Origin: Desarmillaria ectypa
Lineage: Eukaryota > Basidiomycota > Agaricomycetes > Agaricales > Physalacriaceae
DNA: 64,000 bases
Reading direction: 5' to 3'
Assembly: GCA_030407005.1 (NCBI GenBank)
Contig: JAUDYN010000002.1
Location: 3,100,001-3,164,000, forward strand
Each line of letters opens with the position of its first letter. Position 1 is the first letter of the stretch. This document shows, piece by piece, positions 62,158 through 64,000 of the stretch. The notes beneath the pieces are model-generated. The model searched no databases and was not told where the DNA came from. It saw only the letters and a list, made by a program, of their open reading frames with translations. The translations under genes were made by a program, and so were the position numbers.

Positions 62158-63576
62158 TCACAGTGCTATCCAGTTAATGTTTGCATTGGCAGCCTCCATA
62201 AAGCATGATATATCAGTTTGCCTAGCAGTTAGCTCAGATTGACTTTCCTGCATACTTTGAGCATGACTGCTTTGGATGTTTGGTTGACTTGCACATGGTG
62301 CATATGTGTTTGTAGCAACAGATATCTGAGTTGCACCTTCTAGCATTCCAATTCCTACAGATCTCCTCTTTGTTGCATTGATGCTTTCTTAGACTGCTCC
62401 CTCCTGTGCCTGCAGGTAGAGTTGCATAGATGGCACCTCCAGTCTCAAGATAAGCAGTCTTGAGATGTTGGAATTTTTGGATGTCACTGAATAGGACATC
62501 TTGGCATATTGCAATAAAATTCCAGATTGCTCTATCATATATGATGACTTGCTCATGCATTAACACATCATAGACTGAGAAAAGATCATTGATGTACTTG
62601 TAGTAAGTGCAGAGTTCTGCCTCTCTTCCCCTAAATATATAAGCAACTGCTCTCTCAAACAGGTTTCACACTTGGATTCACTGACCATAGTTCTTGATCT
62701 TAGTGGCTGGCTTGGTGGATGGTAATTGAAGGATGAGTCCAGTTGTGAGCATATGGGAAGATGTGCTGGTAATTTTAGTAGAGTGGAAATTGCTGAGTAT
62801 CTCATCAAAGTTGATGGCAGTGCCAGCCAGGATTGACTTGTAGCCAGTGTCTGTGAATGTAGGTCTGTTGAACATGTTGGAGAGGATGTGGAAGGCTTCT
62901 CTGGGATTTTGAGAATAGCTTTTGAGTTGCTTCTGAATATATCTGTGTTTCTCAAAGAGTGTAGTATCAGTGAGGATATGTTTGACTTCCCAGCCAAGCA
63001 AGCTGTGGTCAAGTTCTGGATGTTTGTTGGTGCAATCTTCATCCTATCTATCAGAGTTCTCTTCAGAGCTGGACAAGCTCTGAGTGTGGGAATGAGGGGT
63101 CTGACCTCATTGCCTCCTATTATTATGATGCCTTTAGTCTTGACTAGGGAAGAATGACTGTCTCCTTCTCTGATGTGGATGCTCTCTACTGCTTTGCTGT
63201 CCATCATGATGGCCATCTCATCTGTGAGCCTCTCCTGCAAAATCCTCACTCTCACTGTCAGATTCTTGGATACAATGACCCCGAGCTGCTGCATCAGTGA
63301 CTTGTCTCTCATGGGAGTCAAGTTGTGTGAGCCAAGGTTTGAGTTGTGCAGAGTCATTCATATCATGGAAAGAAGTTCTAGTGTTCTCTCTATGGCAGGT
63401 ACAGACTTGGTGAAGGTGCAGGGCAATTCAGGCTGCAGCCACACCCTTGCTGATAGTCCCATCAATGAACTGTTGGATGTATTGCTGTAGCTCTCATTGA
63501 GCATTAGCTCAAATCTCTGCATGAGAGTCTTCTCTCTTGTTCTCCTCTCATAGCCTGTTATAGCCCTATCTAACAC
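62158..63576 (-). pseudogene. Gag-like protein remnant with zinc knuckle
   Basis: The frames at 62560-63357 and 62234-62566 join to a gag-like protein. The later part, YDRAIWNFIAICQDVLFSDI and then ICRNWNARRCNSDICCYKHI followed by CTMC, is the CCCH/CCHC-type knuckle seen in capsid-like proteins of these fungal elements. The upstream frame from 63576 continues it. At least two frameshifts separate the pieces. Confidence 0.6.
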
Positions 63577-63679
63577 ATGACTTGGGACATAAGCTTCTCT
63601 CTAGGCTGTCTTGTGTTCAGACAATCACCCATATGATGAGAGGTTGGCTCAGTCTTTAGTGTGGTGTAGTAGAAGGTAT

Positions 63680-63980
63680 ATGATTGTAATTTAGTTGAAA
63701 GATAGAGTATAATGGTGAAAACTACTCTACTTATATACAGAAAGTACAGCATTATTAATAGATGAAATGACAAGGTTGCAGGAGAAAACCTTGAGAAAGT
63801 TGGATGATTGTAGTCTAATAAGAACAAATGAGGGTGACAACCATGTAGAACTAGGGTGGTTGTCAGTGAATATGTTGATGCAGAGTGATAGCGATGCAGG
63901 ATTAGATGTGATCTGATTGGATCAGATAAGATAACAGAAAAATCATAACATTACCCCCTTGTTAAAGCAGTCATCCTGAC
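63680..63980. repeat. Right direct terminal repeat of the retroelement
   Basis: Partner of the repeat at 58560-58820, with matching blocks at 63727-63738 and 63898-63905. It sits upstream of the gag-like remnant on the minus strand, where the element's promoter would be expected. The outer border may lie outside the window. Confidence 0.55.
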
Positions 63981-64000
63981 TGCTAAGGTTCTTTTTTAGG

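Larger units (their letters stand above)
58560..63980 (-). mobile_element. Decayed tyrosine-recombinase (DIRS-order) retroelement
   Basis: Minus-strand order is gag-like protein, reverse transcriptase with RNase H, then tyrosine recombinase, between repeats in direct orientation. That layout fits DIRS-order elements of the Ngaro/PAT type, which have direct rather than inverted repeats; elements with these protein phrases are widespread in agaricomycetes. Every coding part is broken by stops and shifts, many of them plausible CG-to-TG/CA changes. The right repeat reaches close to or beyond the window edge, so the full length is unknown. Confidence 0.7.

Overview
The window is nuclear DNA of a filamentous fungus, almost certainly a basidiomycete and probably an agaricomycete. 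Genes are split by many short introns (mostly 45-60 bases, several of only 29-41). The recognisable genes are fungal orthologues: CreC, the PI4-kinase Stt4, PP2A methyltransferase Ppm1, Prp45, Trs23 and Dpb4. The polyketide synthase is of the basidiomycete orsellinic-acid type, and the right end holds a tyrosine-recombinase retroelement of a kind common in mushrooms. All calls come from reading translations and splice signals by eye; no search was run.

Left part (1-14 kb). A member of an unknown protein family runs off the left edge. It is followed by two uncharacterised genes, then creC and the E1-beta subunit of branched-chain keto-acid dehydrogenase head to head, a one-pass membrane protein with an SH3-like tail, an alpha/beta hydrolase and a secreted catalase.

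Middle (14-34.7 kb). A 3.5 kb gene-poor stretch precedes a complete eight-exon non-reducing polyketide synthase (SAT-KS-AT-PT-ACP-ACP-TE, about 2,127 residues). No tailoring enzyme lies beside it. After two small unknown ORFs comes a secreted protein made of two copies of a lectin-like module. Beyond it are a decayed, inverted and partly duplicated copy of the left-edge gene family, a gene-poor 2.8 kb, an acidic protein, a methyltransferase pseudogene and a U6-like snRNA locus.

Right part (34.8-57.2 kb). This is a compact housekeeping block: an Apc15-like acidic protein, Dpb4, Stt4, a coiled-coil-like protein, secreted glutaminyl cyclase, Trs23, Prp45, an unknown protein and Ppm1. Several pairs share short divergent promoters. 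Two pseudogenes sit among them: a glycoside-hydrolase-like gene with tryptophan-to-stop changes, and a full-length decayed Tah18/NDOR1 diflavin reductase.

Right edge (57.3-64 kb). Sequence character changes sharply: CG dinucleotides nearly vanish (none between 57601 and 58380). A decayed retroelement on the minus strand carries a gag-like zinc knuckle, reverse transcriptase/RNase H and tyrosine recombinase remnants, flanked by repeats in direct orientation. It begins just upstream of the Ppm1 start.

The points most worth following are the orphan polyketide synthase with Ser in place of the SAT cysteine, the U6-like locus whose 3' tail recurs at 2.55 kb, microexons of 7-17 bases supported by conserved protein sequence, and the set of fresh pseudogenes.
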